From assembly GCA_039811225.1 (NCBI GenBank), contig JBDHYG010000008.1, forward strand, positions 1-64,000: DNA of 64,000 nt, in the 5' to 3' direction. The position numbers and the translations under genes were made by a program. The DNA comes from JAFDXJ01 sp039811225 (lineage in GTDB: Bacteria; Bacteroidota; Bacteroidia; Chitinophagales; Chitinophagaceae). This document shows, piece after piece, positions 44,180 to 52,233 of the stretch. The notes beneath the pieces were generated by a model, which worked only from the letters and a program-made list of their open reading frames with translations, did not search any database and was not told where the DNA came from. Numbering within the stretch: position 1 is the stretch's first letter; every line of letters begins with the position of its first letter.

Positions 44180-45376
44180 ATGATAATAGGATTATTGAAA
44201 GAAGGAAAAATACCTGCTGATAACCGGGTGGCACTTACTCCGGCTCAATGTAAATGGATAAAGAAGAAATATCCGGAAGTTTCTATCATAGTACAACATT
44301 CCGATAACAGGTGTTTTAAAGATGCGGAATATGCCCAGGCAGGGATCCCTTTATCAGATGACCTTTCCCCCTGTGATATTATTTTAGGTATAAAAGAAGT
44401 ACCGGTACAGATGTTGCTTCCCAATAAAACTTATTTATTCTTTTCCCATACAAAAAAGAAACAACCATATAATCAAAAGTTGATACATGCCCTGATGGAT
44501 AAAAAAATTACGTTAATAGATTATGAATGCCTGGAACACGAAGACGGGCAGCGGATCATTGGTTTTGGTTTTTTTGCCGGGGTAGTGGGTGCACATAATG
44601 GAATTATGGCTTATGGAAAAAGAACTGGTTTTTTTGATCTCGGTCGGGTATATGAAAATAAAGATTACCGGCAATTGATCCATCGTTATTTTGGCTTGAA
44701 GTTACCCAATATTAAAATTGCGGTTACCGGTGGTGGTCGTGTAGCACGCGGAATCCTGGAGATTATGCACATGCTGGATATCCAGGAAGTAGAGCCGGAA
44801 GATTACCTGGCAAAAAAATATACCTATCCGGTATATGTACAATTAAAATCGGGCTTATTATATTCACATAAAGAAAACAGGAGTTACCACCGTGATGATT
44901 TTCATGCCCATCCTGAAGCGTATAATTGTTTATTTCCACAATACATTACACAAACGGATATTTTGATGAATGGGATTTATTGGGAAAAAAATATTCCGGC
45001 TTTATTTGCCATAGAAGATATGAAGCACCCTGATTTTCGCATACAAACAATTGCGGATATTACGGATGATTATAAAGGGAGTATTCCCTGCAACCTGGGA
45101 GATGCTACTATAGAAGACCCGGTTTATGGTGTTGATAAAATTTCGGGTGAAAAGACTGTGCCCTATCTCCCGGGCAGCGTGGATATTATGGCTGTTGGCA
45201 ACCTGCCCAATGAACTTCCCCGTGATGCCAGTCGATTTTTTGGGGAACAATTAATCAAACATGTTTTTGAAGATTTGTATGCCGGCCATTCCAAAATGAT
45301 TGACCAGGCGACTATTTTGAAAAATGGAGAGTTGACTTCTTACTATGCATACCTGGCAGATTATGCTGCCCATTAA
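44180..45376 (+). CDS. Saccharopine/alanine dehydrogenase-family NAD(P)-dependent oxidoreductase
   Basis: A 398-aa protein of the AlaDH/PNT superfamily, closest in look to NAD+ saccharopine dehydrogenase (lysine-forming). It opens IGLLKEGKIPADNRVALTP, then has HTKKKQPYNQ with the conserved lysines. The NAD-binding loop is IAVTGGGRVARGILE (about 176-190), and DPVYGVDKISGEKTVPY lies near the end. The exact substrate cannot be told; Bacteroidota carry such proteins outside a fungal-type lysine pathway. It has a 267-base upstream gap shared with ftsK and ends 47 bases before the tRNA-Leu gene. Confidence 0.8.
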   Translation: MIIGLLKEGKIPADNRVALTPAQCKWIKKKYPEVSIIVQHSDNRCFKDAEYAQAGIPLSDDLSPCDIILGIKEVPVQMLLPNKTYLFFSHTKKKQPYNQKLIHALMDKKITLIDYECLEHEDGQRIIGFGFFAGVVGAHNGIMAYGKRTGFFDLGRVYENKDYRQLIHRYFGLKLPNIKIAVTGGGRVARGILEIMHMLDIQEVEPEDYLAKKYTYPVYVQLKSGLLYSHKENRSYHRDDFHAHPEAYNCLFPQYITQTDILMNGIYWEKNIPALFAIEDMKHPDFRIQTIADITDDYKGSIPCNLGDATIEDPVYGVDKISGEKTVPYLPGSVDIMAVGNLPNELPRDASRFFGEQLIKHVFEDLYAGHSKMIDQATILKNGELTSYYAYLADYAAH

Positions 45377-45423
45377 GCTGCCGTAATTGTATCGTTAAAA
45401 ATAATCTTTGGAAAAAAGGAAAG

Positions 45424-45509
45424 TGCCCCAGGCGGGACTTGAACCCGCACGATCTTTTCGGATCACAGGATTTTAAGTCCTGCGTGTCTACCAGTTCCAC
45501 CACCAGGGC
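45424..45509 (-). tRNA. tRNA-Leu (anticodon UAA)
   Basis: A complete 86-nt cloverleaf on the minus strand. The acceptor stem starts GCCCTGG, the D-loop contains TGGTAGAC, the anticodon loop reads ACTTAAAAT (anticodon TAA), there is a long class II variable arm (GTGATCCGAAAAGATCGT), and the T arm has GGTTCAAGTCC. The discriminator is A and CCA is not encoded. The long variable arm confirms leucine. Confidence 0.95.
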
Positions 45510-45539
45510 GAATACAACTTTTTACTGAAGGGGAAAGAG

Positions 45540-45612
<73 letters not shown>

Positions 45613-45685
45613 TTATCGAATAAAGAACTAAAGGGTGCAAAAATAAGCATCTGCATTTCCCTGCAAAATATTATGCTGATTTTTT

Positions 45686-45889
45686 TTATTTATACTGAGG
45701 GGTATAAAGCGTACTGCTTTGGACTGTTACATCCGGTTTGCCCTGATATCGGTGTTGATAAAGCTGGTAACACATACCCAGGAATAAGGCTACCATACTG
45801 AATAGCTGCACATAAAAAATGAACCGGGAGGAACTAACCCAATTGGTTCTTACGTCTTTATTCCTGCTTTTGTCAGATTCGTATATCAT
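45686..45889 (-). CDS. Small single-helix membrane protein of unknown function
   Basis: A 67-aa frame with one predicted membrane helix (about 24-43, FIFYVQLFSMVALFLGMCYQL), a charged N terminus and a polar tail. No family is recognised. It is kept as a gene because a near-ideal promoter lies directly upstream: TTG, 20 bases, TATTTTTG, ending 17 bases before the ATG. It lies between the tRNA-Gly gene and a family 2 glycosyltransferase, all on the minus strand. Confidence 0.55.
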   Translation of the reverse strand: MIYESDKSRNKDVRTNWVSSSRFIFYVQLFSMVALFLGMCYQLYQHRYQGKPDVTVQSSTLYTPQYK

Positions 45890-45906
45890 AGATGTAATTT
45901 ACCCGG

Positions 45907-45937
45907 CAAAAATAAGATTCATGTGTTGATCTCACAA
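45907..45937 (-). promoter_or_regulatory. Strong Bacteroidota promoter (TTG-N20-TATTTTTG)
   Basis: On the minus strand the -33 TTG (45935-45937) is followed by 20 bases and TATTTTTG (45907-45914). Transcription should start near 45901, a few bases before the 67-aa frame and upstream of both tRNA genes. It could therefore drive the small protein, the tRNAs or both. The -33 lies in the last codons of the glycosyltransferase gene. Confidence 0.65.
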
Positions 45938-46954
45938 GTTCTTTTTCCAAATTTTCGTAAAATACTTTTTTCCCTGTATATAATATGCCCATAACAATAC
46001 CCCGGAATAAATACCCGGGAGCTTTTTCAGAGTTGTCCGTGGGGCCTTATCCCCCCGGCTTAATGGCCGGAAAATAATTGTCCACCAGGCTTGAAAAACT
46101 GCTTTCATATCGCCGAAATGCCCGGATAACAAGCATTTCAGGGCAAAAGCCATATCCAGCAAAAATCGCAAGGGCATTTTCCATATTTTTTCCCGGGGTG
46201 GCAAATGCAGGGAAAGCATCCATAAATTATTCCGGAAATTCAGATAGACTTTACGGCTATTGCCTTTCGGTAAAGTGCCGCCACCTACATGGTACACAAC
46301 CGAAGCCGGGCAACTCATAACCCGGTAGCCATATAAATGTAACCGCCAGCATAATTCAATTTCCTCCATGTGTGCAAAAAATTGTTCATTAAAACCTTTC
46401 ATTTGCAAAAAGATTTCCCTTCGGAAAAACAGGGCAGCACCCGAAGCCCAGAAAACTTCCTGTGTATCATCATATTGCCCGTGATCTTCTTCACAAGTCT
46501 CCATAATTCGCCCCCGGGCAAAAGGATAACCCAAGGTATCCATCCAACCCCCACAAGCGCCGGCATATTCAAAATATGACCGTTGCGTATATGAACGTAG
46601 TTTTGGTTGGCAGGCAGCAATCGTTTTATCTGCTTCCATCATTTCAATGATCGGTTCTATCCAGCCGGGTGTTACTTCGATATCAGAATTGAGCAGAATA
46701 AAATAAGGTTCATCCAGGTGCTGGAGGGCGCGGTTATAACCACCGGCATATCCAAAATTTTCTTCCAGCTTAATTTGCTGTATATCCGGGTAATGATTGT
46801 TTAAAAAATTTAGTGAATCATCAGTTGAAGCATTATCAGCTACTACCACCCGGCAGTTTTTATACGTGGAAGCCAGCACAGCGGGCAGGAATTGTTCCAG
46901 GAACTTTTTCCCATTATAATTCAGGATAACAATGGCAACGGCAGGTATTTCCAC
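45932..46954 (-). CDS. Family 2 glycosyltransferase
   Basis: A 340-aa GT-A enzyme. It begins VAIVILNYNGKKFLEQFLPAV, then VVVADNASTDDSL, the donor-binding FILLNSDIEVTPGWIEPII with the DxE-type acidic motif, and the acceptor region FWASGAALFFRREIF and EIELCWRLHLYGYRV. This is the rhamnosyl/WcaA-like subgroup making surface polysaccharides. The C-terminal 80 residues are basic and partly hydrophobic (RFLLDMAFALKCLLSG), suggesting association with the inner membrane. Transcribed alone. Confidence 0.9.
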   Translation of the reverse strand: MEIPAVAIVILNYNGKKFLEQFLPAVLASTYKNCRVVVADNASTDDSLNFLNNHYPDIQQIKLEENFGYAGGYNRALQHLDEPYFILLNSDIEVTPGWIEPIIEMMEADKTIAACQPKLRSYTQRSYFEYAGACGGWMDTLGYPFARGRIMETCEEDHGQYDDTQEVFWASGAALFFRREIFLQMKGFNEQFFAHMEEIELCWRLHLYGYRVMSCPASVVYHVGGGTLPKGNSRKVYLNFRNNLWMLSLHLPPREKIWKMPLRFLLDMAFALKCLLSGHFGDMKAVFQAWWTIIFRPLSRGDKAPRTTLKKLPGIYSGVLLWAYYIQGKKYFTKIWKKNL

Positions 46955-47082
46955 AAAAGAAATTTTTCAAAAATAATCATTGTGGCCTTATCCTATCTAC
47001 AAAATCAGGTTACACATATTTTATAAAGCATTTTATGTATCTTCATGTAAAGGCCTGGTGAAACGCCTGTTCAATTAAGTAC

Positions 47083-47985
47083 ATGTTTGCTGTTACCATC
47101 TTAGGAAATAACTCTGCTTTGCCGGCACATGGACGGCATCCAACGGCACAGGTTGTGGCTATAGAAGACCAGTTAATTTTATTGGATTGCGGGGAAGGCA
47201 CACAATTGCAGATGAGTAAATATAAAATCAAACGCAGTAAGATCAATCACCTGTTTATTTCACATTTGCATGGCGACCATTTCTTCGGTCTGATCGGCCT
47301 GATCACCAGTTTCAGCCTGCAAAACAGGCAACAGGATTTGCATATTTATGCGCCACCGGAATTGGAAAAAATCATTGCAGACCAATTGCAGGTTTCTGGA
47401 ACGAAGTTGCCCTATACTTTGCAGTTTCATGCACTCGTAGAAGAAGGAAGGATACTTGAGGAGGAAAAATTTACAGTGGATTGTTTTAAAGTGGATCATC
47501 GCATTACCTGTTTTGGATTCCTGATCACCGAGAAAAGAAAACCACGAAAACTGGAAATGGAAAAATTAGCACAAGTTAATATTCCGACGGTTTTTTATAG
47601 CCACCTGAGTATGGGCGAAGATTATATCCTGCCGGATGGAACACGCATCGCCAATGAATCGGTAACTACAGAAACCAGCCCGCCCCGGAAATATGCCTAT
47701 TGCGCCGATACAAAATTTTATCCACCCATAGCGGAAAAAATCAGGGGAGCTGATTTGATATATCATGAGGCAACCTACTTAAATAACCTCCTTGAAAAAG
47801 CTATCGAACGTTTTCATTCTACATCGGTACAGGCGGCCCAGATGGCTTTATTGGCACAAGCCAAAAAATTATTGGTGGGACATTTCAGTAGTAAATATGA
47901 AAGCCTGGAGGAATTCCGGGCTGAGGCAAGTGCTGTTTTTCCCAACACAGAAATAGCCGAAGAGGGAGTAACGTTTATGGTTTAA
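47083..47985 (+). CDS. rnz: Ribonuclease Z (tRNA 3'-processing endonuclease)
   Basis: A 300-aa metallo-beta-lactamase-fold RNase Z. Metal-binding motifs are LFISHLHGDHFFGL (HxHxDH), CADTKFY and the late HFSSKY; substrate-binding features are the PxKxN-like AxxARHPTAQ opening (PAHGRHPTAQ) and EATYL near 230. It removes 3' trailers from tRNA precursors, needed here because the tRNA genes in this window do not encode CCA. Length is normal. The 3' end overlaps the convergent dehydrogenase gene by 11 bases. Confidence 0.93.
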   Translation: MFAVTILGNNSALPAHGRHPTAQVVAIEDQLILLDCGEGTQLQMSKYKIKRSKINHLFISHLHGDHFFGLIGLITSFSLQNRQQDLHIYAPPELEKIIADQLQVSGTKLPYTLQFHALVEEGRILEEEKFTVDCFKVDHRITCFGFLITEKRKPRKLEMEKLAQVNIPTVFYSHLSMGEDYILPDGTRIANESVTTETSPPRKYAYCADTKFYPPIAEKIRGADLIYHEATYLNNLLEKAIERFHSTSVQAAQMALLAQAKKLLVGHFSSKYESLEEFRAEASAVFPNTEIAEEGVTFMV

Positions 47986-48931
47986 GTTTCCGGGATAAAT
48001 GGAAGAGCATATCACTGGTCATTTTCTCCAGGTTATAGGATGGTTTCCAGCCCCAGTCTTTTTTTGTTTTACTATCATCGATACTTTGAGGCCAGCCTTT
48101 GGCAATGTCCTGCCGGTAATCCGGGGCATATTGAATTTTAAATGCCGGGATATGCTTTTTAATTGCCCGGGCGATATCACGGGGAGCGAAACTCATGCCG
48201 GCTATATTATAAGAGGTATGGATTTTTATTTTATGTGCCGGGGCTTCCATCAATTCAATTGTTGCACGGATGGCATCCTCCATATACATCATGGGGAGGT
48301 ATGTATTGGCTGCAAGGAAACAGGTATATTTTTGCTGACGAATGGCTTCATAAAATATTTCCACCGCATAATCCGTGGTGCCGCCTCCGGGTTCTGATTT
48401 GTATGAAATTAAACCGGGATAACGCAGGCTACGAACATCTACATTATAGCGTTTATGATAATAATTGCACCAGCTTTCACCTGCAAATTTGCTGATGCCA
48501 TACACCGTGACCGGTTCTATGATCGTTTGCTGTGGGCAATTTTTCCGTGGAGAGGTAGGGCCAAAGACAGCGATAGAAGATGGCCAGTACACTTTATGTA
48601 ATTTTTCTTCCCGGGCTATTTCAAGGATATGGAGCAGGCTTTGCATGTTGAGGTTCCAGGCAAGCATGGGGTTTTGTTCACCTTTGGCAGACAGCATGGC
48701 AGCCAATAAATAGATCTGTTTGATTTTTTCTTTTTTTACCAGGGCCTGCAATTTTTCCCGTTCCATTACATTTAAAGGGATATACGGCCCGGTACCTTTC
48801 AATAAAATATTTTCTTCCCGAAGATCACTGGCTATTACCTGGTTTTTCCCATAAATGGAGCGTAATTTGAGTGTGAGTTCTACGCCAATTTGACCACAGG
48901 CGCCGATTACTAAGATTTTTTCTTTTGCCAT
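47975..48931 (-). CDS. L-threonine 3-dehydrogenase, short-chain (epimerase-like) type
   Basis: A 318-aa extended SDR protein. The NAD motif is ILVIGACGQIGVELT (5-19, GxxGxxG) and the catalytic YxxxK is VYGISKFAGE. The segment SLRYPGLISYKSEPGGGTTDYA (core GLISYKSEPGGGTTDY) is characteristic of the SDR-type threonine dehydrogenase found in Bacteroidota and archaea. It oxidises threonine to 2-amino-3-ketobutyrate. An upstream ATG at 48952 would add seven residues; ATG 48931 lies right before the Rossmann strand and is preferred. Confidence 0.88.
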   Translation of the reverse strand: MAKEKILVIGACGQIGVELTLKLRSIYGKNQVIASDLREENILLKGTGPYIPLNVMEREKLQALVKKEKIKQIYLLAAMLSAKGEQNPMLAWNLNMQSLLHILEIAREEKLHKVYWPSSIAVFGPTSPRKNCPQQTIIEPVTVYGISKFAGESWCNYYHKRYNVDVRSLRYPGLISYKSEPGGGTTDYAVEIFYEAIRQQKYTCFLAANTYLPMMYMEDAIRATIELMEAPAHKIKIHTSYNIAGMSFAPRDIARAIKKHIPAFKIQYAPDYRQDIAKGWPQSIDDSKTKKDWGWKPSYNLEKMTSDMLFHLSRKLKP

Positions 48932-48997
48932 AGGATGATATTCTCTCCGCAAAGAAAGTAAAGTTTAGTGTATTTTCGCAGGCACTGATTATTTTTT

Positions 48998-49822
48998 ATG
49001 TTACCAGAATATTTATCTACGCTGTTTAAAGATCAGTCTTATGATGCCGGTAATTTTTTCCTGATTGCCGGGCCTTGCGTGATTGAAGATAAAAACCTGT
49101 TGCAGGAAGTAGCAGGCAGCGTATCTGAAACCTGTAAGCGACTGGGCATCCCGTTTATTTTTAAATCCTCTTACCGTAAAGCCAACCGTACCAGTGCCAG
49201 TTCTTTTACCGGGATCGGGGATGAAAAAGCCTTATCTTTTCTGCAGGAAACAGGCCGGCAATTTACTGTACCAACTGTTACGGATATTCATGCACATGAA
49301 GAAGCTGCCATGGCCGCTGCTTATGCAGATATGTTACAGATACCGGCTTTTCTTTGTCGGCAGACCGATTTATTGGAAGCTGCTGCAGCTACCGGGAAAG
49401 TCATTAATGTAAAGAAGGGCCAGTTCACCAGTGGGGCTGCTATGCAATTTGCAGTGGATAAAATAAAACGTGCAGGAAATGACAAGGTAGTACTTACGGA
49501 GCGGGGCAATAGTTTTGGCTACCAGGACCTGGTCGTTGATTACCGGAATATTCCGATCATGCAGGGATTTCATGTACCCGTGGTGATGGATTGTACCCAT
49601 AGCCTGCAACAACCCAATCTTTCCAGTGGTGTAACGGGTGGCAATCCTGCCATGATTGAAACAATAGCCAAAGCTGCAATTGCCTGTGGCGTCGATGGTT
49701 TGTTTATTGAAACGCATCCACAACCGGCAAAAGCAAAAAGTGACGGTGCGAATATGCTGTCATTGGAAAAACTTGCACCCTTACTCGAAAAACTAATTAC
49801 CCTGCGAAAGGCTATTTTGTAG
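48998..49822 (+). CDS. kdsA: 3-deoxy-8-phosphooctulonate synthase (KDO-8-P synthase)
   Basis: A 274-aa TIM-barrel enzyme. Diagnostic segments are FFLIAGPCVIEDKNLL near the N terminus, FKSSYRKANRTSASSF (PEP/sugar-phosphate binding), TDIHAHEEA, the phosphate-binding NVKKGQFTSG, ERGNSFGYQDLVVDYRNIPIM and DCTHSLQQP, then FIETHPQPAKAKSDG. It condenses PEP with arabinose 5-phosphate to make KDO-8-phosphate for lipopolysaccharide. The asparagine in NVKKGQF suggests the metal-independent class, but no cysteine-based judgement is made. Diverges from the threonine dehydrogenase gene. Confidence 0.95.
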   Translation: MLPEYLSTLFKDQSYDAGNFFLIAGPCVIEDKNLLQEVAGSVSETCKRLGIPFIFKSSYRKANRTSASSFTGIGDEKALSFLQETGRQFTVPTVTDIHAHEEAAMAAAYADMLQIPAFLCRQTDLLEAAAATGKVINVKKGQFTSGAAMQFAVDKIKRAGNDKVVLTERGNSFGYQDLVVDYRNIPIMQGFHVPVVMDCTHSLQQPNLSSGVTGGNPAMIETIAKAAIACGVDGLFIETHPQPAKAKSDGANMLSLEKLAPLLEKLITLRKAIL

Positions 49823-49833
49823 AAAAGAGGACT

Positions 49834-50859
49834 TTAATTTTTATCCGGATGCAGGGGCTTCAATTTATTTTCTGAATACACCCAATCCTTAGGAAGCAGG
49901 CCAAACTCTTTTTTAAAAGCTGCTGCAAAATGCCCAAGATTTGTATAGCCGACTGCAGTACCCACTTCCTGTATAGTATGGTCACCCTGTTTCAATAATT
50001 GCTTGGCAAAAAGCATTCGGTTTTTCTGAAAATATTCATAAACGGGTAAACCAAATAAATTCTTGAATTGCATTTTAAATTTTGTCGGGCTCATGCCCGC
50101 CATTTTAGCGAGTTCATTGATGCCCGGTGTAGGTGTTGAAAAATCTTTGAGGAGTTCAGCTTCGGTATGCATCATAATATTTATTTCATCGCTTTTCATA
50201 CGTGTTTTCAGGCTGCCGGCATTTAATTTATCATAAAAATTAATAATCAATTTTTCGAGGAGTAATAAAAGCCGGCTATAGATGAACTGGTTGGTAAAAG
50301 GATGGTGCTGATGTTCAAGAATGATTTCATATAAGAGTGCCCGGTAGCCGGCGTCCAGGTATTCGAGTTGTTGTTCATGGATTTCCCGGTAATAGTAATT
50401 TGAAAAACAAGCTTCGAGAATAGAAATATCTATGAATTGTGTCAAAAAATTCTTATTACATAAAATACTGATTCCTGCAATGCGTGCCTGTGCCGGTAAA
50501 TGAATGGTGCTATTTATAGAATTATTGGAAATGCAAATTGCATTTTTTCCTAAAGCATGTTGTTGAATATAAAAAACATTCTGTCCGCTTATGGCGCCAT
50601 CCAGCCGGATAACATCATAAAAATGAAAGACAAGGAATTGTTGGTAATTATTGGGTTTCCGGTATAAAAAGAGATCATGGTAAAATATGCAATTCATCAG
50701 CATTACAGAAATATCATCCTGCAATTGCCAACTCTTGATGTCGCCAGAACCTGCTTTTTCCGGCAGGAGAAAATTGATGCCATCGGAATGGGAACCCCAG
50801 ACCTTGGCTATTTTAGCAATGATGGTTGAATAATTAATATCGTTAAAGCTTACTTGCAT
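49834..50859 (-). CDS. AraC-family regulator, second of a tandem paralogous pair
   Basis: A 341-aa protein whose C-terminal 100 residues form the AraC double helix-turn-helix: INELAKMAGMSPTKFKMQFK, then YFQKNRMLFAKQLL, and VGTAVGYTNLGHFAAAFKKEFG. The N-terminal 230 residues are a sensor-type beta/alpha region without a recognised family. It resembles the upstream gene throughout: both start with an IAKxxK helix, an H..I.LP strand and a late N..F..D motif. It starts 2 bases after that gene's stop, so they form an operon. Ligand and targets are unknown. Confidence 0.88.
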   Translation of the reverse strand: MQVSFNDINYSTIIAKIAKVWGSHSDGINFLLPEKAGSGDIKSWQLQDDISVMLMNCIFYHDLFLYRKPNNYQQFLVFHFYDVIRLDGAISGQNVFYIQQHALGKNAICISNNSINSTIHLPAQARIAGISILCNKNFLTQFIDISILEACFSNYYYREIHEQQLEYLDAGYRALLYEIILEHQHHPFTNQFIYSRLLLLLEKLIINFYDKLNAGSLKTRMKSDEINIMMHTEAELLKDFSTPTPGINELAKMAGMSPTKFKMQFKNLFGLPVYEYFQKNRMLFAKQLLKQGDHTIQEVGTAVGYTNLGHFAAAFKKEFGLLPKDWVYSENKLKPLHPDKN

Positions 50860-50861
50860 GA

Positions 50862-51806
50862 TCAGGTAATAACCAGTACCGGCATTTCACCAAAGGTTTT
50901 TTTGTATAAGGCAATAAATGTCGCTTTCCTTTCAAAGCCCAGATCCTGTAAAATTTTTGATACCGGGTATTGTTTCGATAGTAACATAGCTTTGGCTTTA
51001 TGCATGCGTTGTTTTTGAAAATAGCGACGTGGCGGCATGCCATATATTTCCTTGAAAATTATTTTGAATTTTGATGTGCTCATGGCTGCTTTTTTAGCCA
51101 GTAAATCGAGGGAAACCGGTTGCTCGGAGAAATCACTGGTCAGCAATGTTTCCGCCTCTTTTACTCGTTGGATATCATCCCCGGAAAAATTCCCATAGGC
51201 AATTGTGCCGGAAATTTTTTTGTAAAACCGGGTAAATACACGCTCCCATATTTGCAGGAGCCGATTGTAAATGATGAAATTTCGAAAGGCATTTTTTTCC
51301 AGGTGAAAAATTTCATGGAACCATTTTTTGTATTCTGAATCCATGGTTTCCGTATAATATAAATTATTCATCAGGTTCAGGTAATTGTTGATCTCATGGC
51401 CGGCATGGGATTCCCCAAAATAGGCCTGCATATACCGTTGTTGAAAAAGTAAATTGATACCTGATATTTGTTTTCCCCTGGCCGAAAGATAAATCCATTT
51501 CCGGTTCGTCTTGTTCATTTGCAGCGTAGGCTGATCGGGCAGGTTTTCATCTTCCGGGTCATTTTCCATGCGGATGATTAGATGTTCCGAAGTAACTTTT
51601 TTCTGTACCAATTGCACATCCATTTGAAAAGTGGCATTAAAGATAAGGCACTCTATACCACCTGGAAATTTGAGCATACGAAAAAAACCGGTTCCGATAG
51701 CGGGTGGCAATACAATATGGTGATTGGAATATTTAAGCTTTAAAGCTTTGGCAATTTGCTTTAAGAAATTTTCGTACGTGTCCAGGCCATATTCAATGGT
51801 GATCAA
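50862..51806 (-). CDS. AraC-family regulator, first of a tandem paralogous pair
   Basis: A 314-aa protein. The C-terminal DNA-binding part is LDLLAKKAAMSTSKFKIIFK, YFQKQRMHKAKAMLL and LGFERKATFIALYKKTFGEMP. The second helix-turn-helix departs from the usual GY..xS.F pattern (FERKATFIALYK). The N-terminal sensor domain matches the downstream paralogue in order and length, so the pair arose by duplication. The stop is 2 bases from the next ATG. No obvious target gene adjoins; pspC lies 12 bases upstream on the same strand and could share the transcript. Confidence 0.88.
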   Translation of the reverse strand: MITIEYGLDTYENFLKQIAKALKLKYSNHHIVLPPAIGTGFFRMLKFPGGIECLIFNATFQMDVQLVQKKVTSEHLIIRMENDPEDENLPDQPTLQMNKTNRKWIYLSARGKQISGINLLFQQRYMQAYFGESHAGHEINNYLNLMNNLYYTETMDSEYKKWFHEIFHLEKNAFRNFIIYNRLLQIWERVFTRFYKKISGTIAYGNFSGDDIQRVKEAETLLTSDFSEQPVSLDLLAKKAAMSTSKFKIIFKEIYGMPPRRYFQKQRMHKAKAMLLSKQYPVSKILQDLGFERKATFIALYKKTFGEMPVLVIT

Positions 51807-51817
51807 GAAATTTTTCT

Positions 51818-52039
51818 TTAAAGGTATTTCAGTGGATTGCGCTTAGCCGAAAGTATATAATTTTTCATATTCAGCCAAAAAGCCATAACCATATAGATGA
51901 TCACCGGGGAGCCCATGGTAAGGAAAGATATATAAATAAACCACATCCGGATACGGGAACTGGCAATACCCAATTTTTCTCCAATGGCAGAACAAACACC
52001 GAAAGCCTGCCATTCTACAAATTTTCTTAACTTCATCAT
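51818..52039 (-). CDS. PspC-domain small membrane protein
   Basis: A 73-aa protein. The PspC fold is seen as an amphipathic start (KFVEWQAFGVCSAIGEKLGI, residues 5-24), then two hydrophobic segments (about 32-43 and 45-58, with GSPVIIYMVMAFWL). PspC proteins sit in the inner membrane and relate to envelope-stress control. It is first in a minus-strand run with the two AraC genes (12-base gap). An inverted repeat lies 33 bases upstream of the start. Confidence 0.78.
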   Translation of the reverse strand: MMKLRKFVEWQAFGVCSAIGEKLGIASSRIRMWFIYISFLTMGSPVIIYMVMAFWLNMKNYILSAKRNPLKYL

Positions 52040-52071
52040 AATGCAATTTAGCCTGTTTTTTTAAATACCAC

Positions 52072-52095
52072 TATAAGATTATGTAAAATCTTATA
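52072..52095. repeat. Inverted repeat between pspC and rimO
   Basis: A perfect 9-bp inverted repeat (TATAAGATT, ATGTAA loop, AATCTTATA) lies in the divergent promoter region. It has no T tail, so it is more like an operator or RNA hairpin than a terminator. A second small palindrome (AGCCC/GGGCT) follows at about 52096-52107. Confidence 0.4.
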
Positions 52096-52218
52096 AGCCC
52101 CCGGGCTCTTTTGGATAAAAATAACAGTCCATCTTATTTTCTGGGAATTAAATTATAAAGCTCCTCGCATTGCTTTGAAAAATTGCCCATCGGTAATTTT
52201 TATAACCATCATTCCGGC

Positions 52219-52226
52219 TACCTTTG
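52219..52226 (+). promoter_or_regulatory. rimO -7 element (TACCTTTG)
   Basis: TACCTTTG fits TAnnTTTG and lies 7 bases before the ATG at 52234. It falls inside the longer frame starting at 52183, so the longer N terminus would not be transcribed from this promoter. The -33 is poor. Confidence 0.5.
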
Positions 52227-52233
52227 CAACGTT

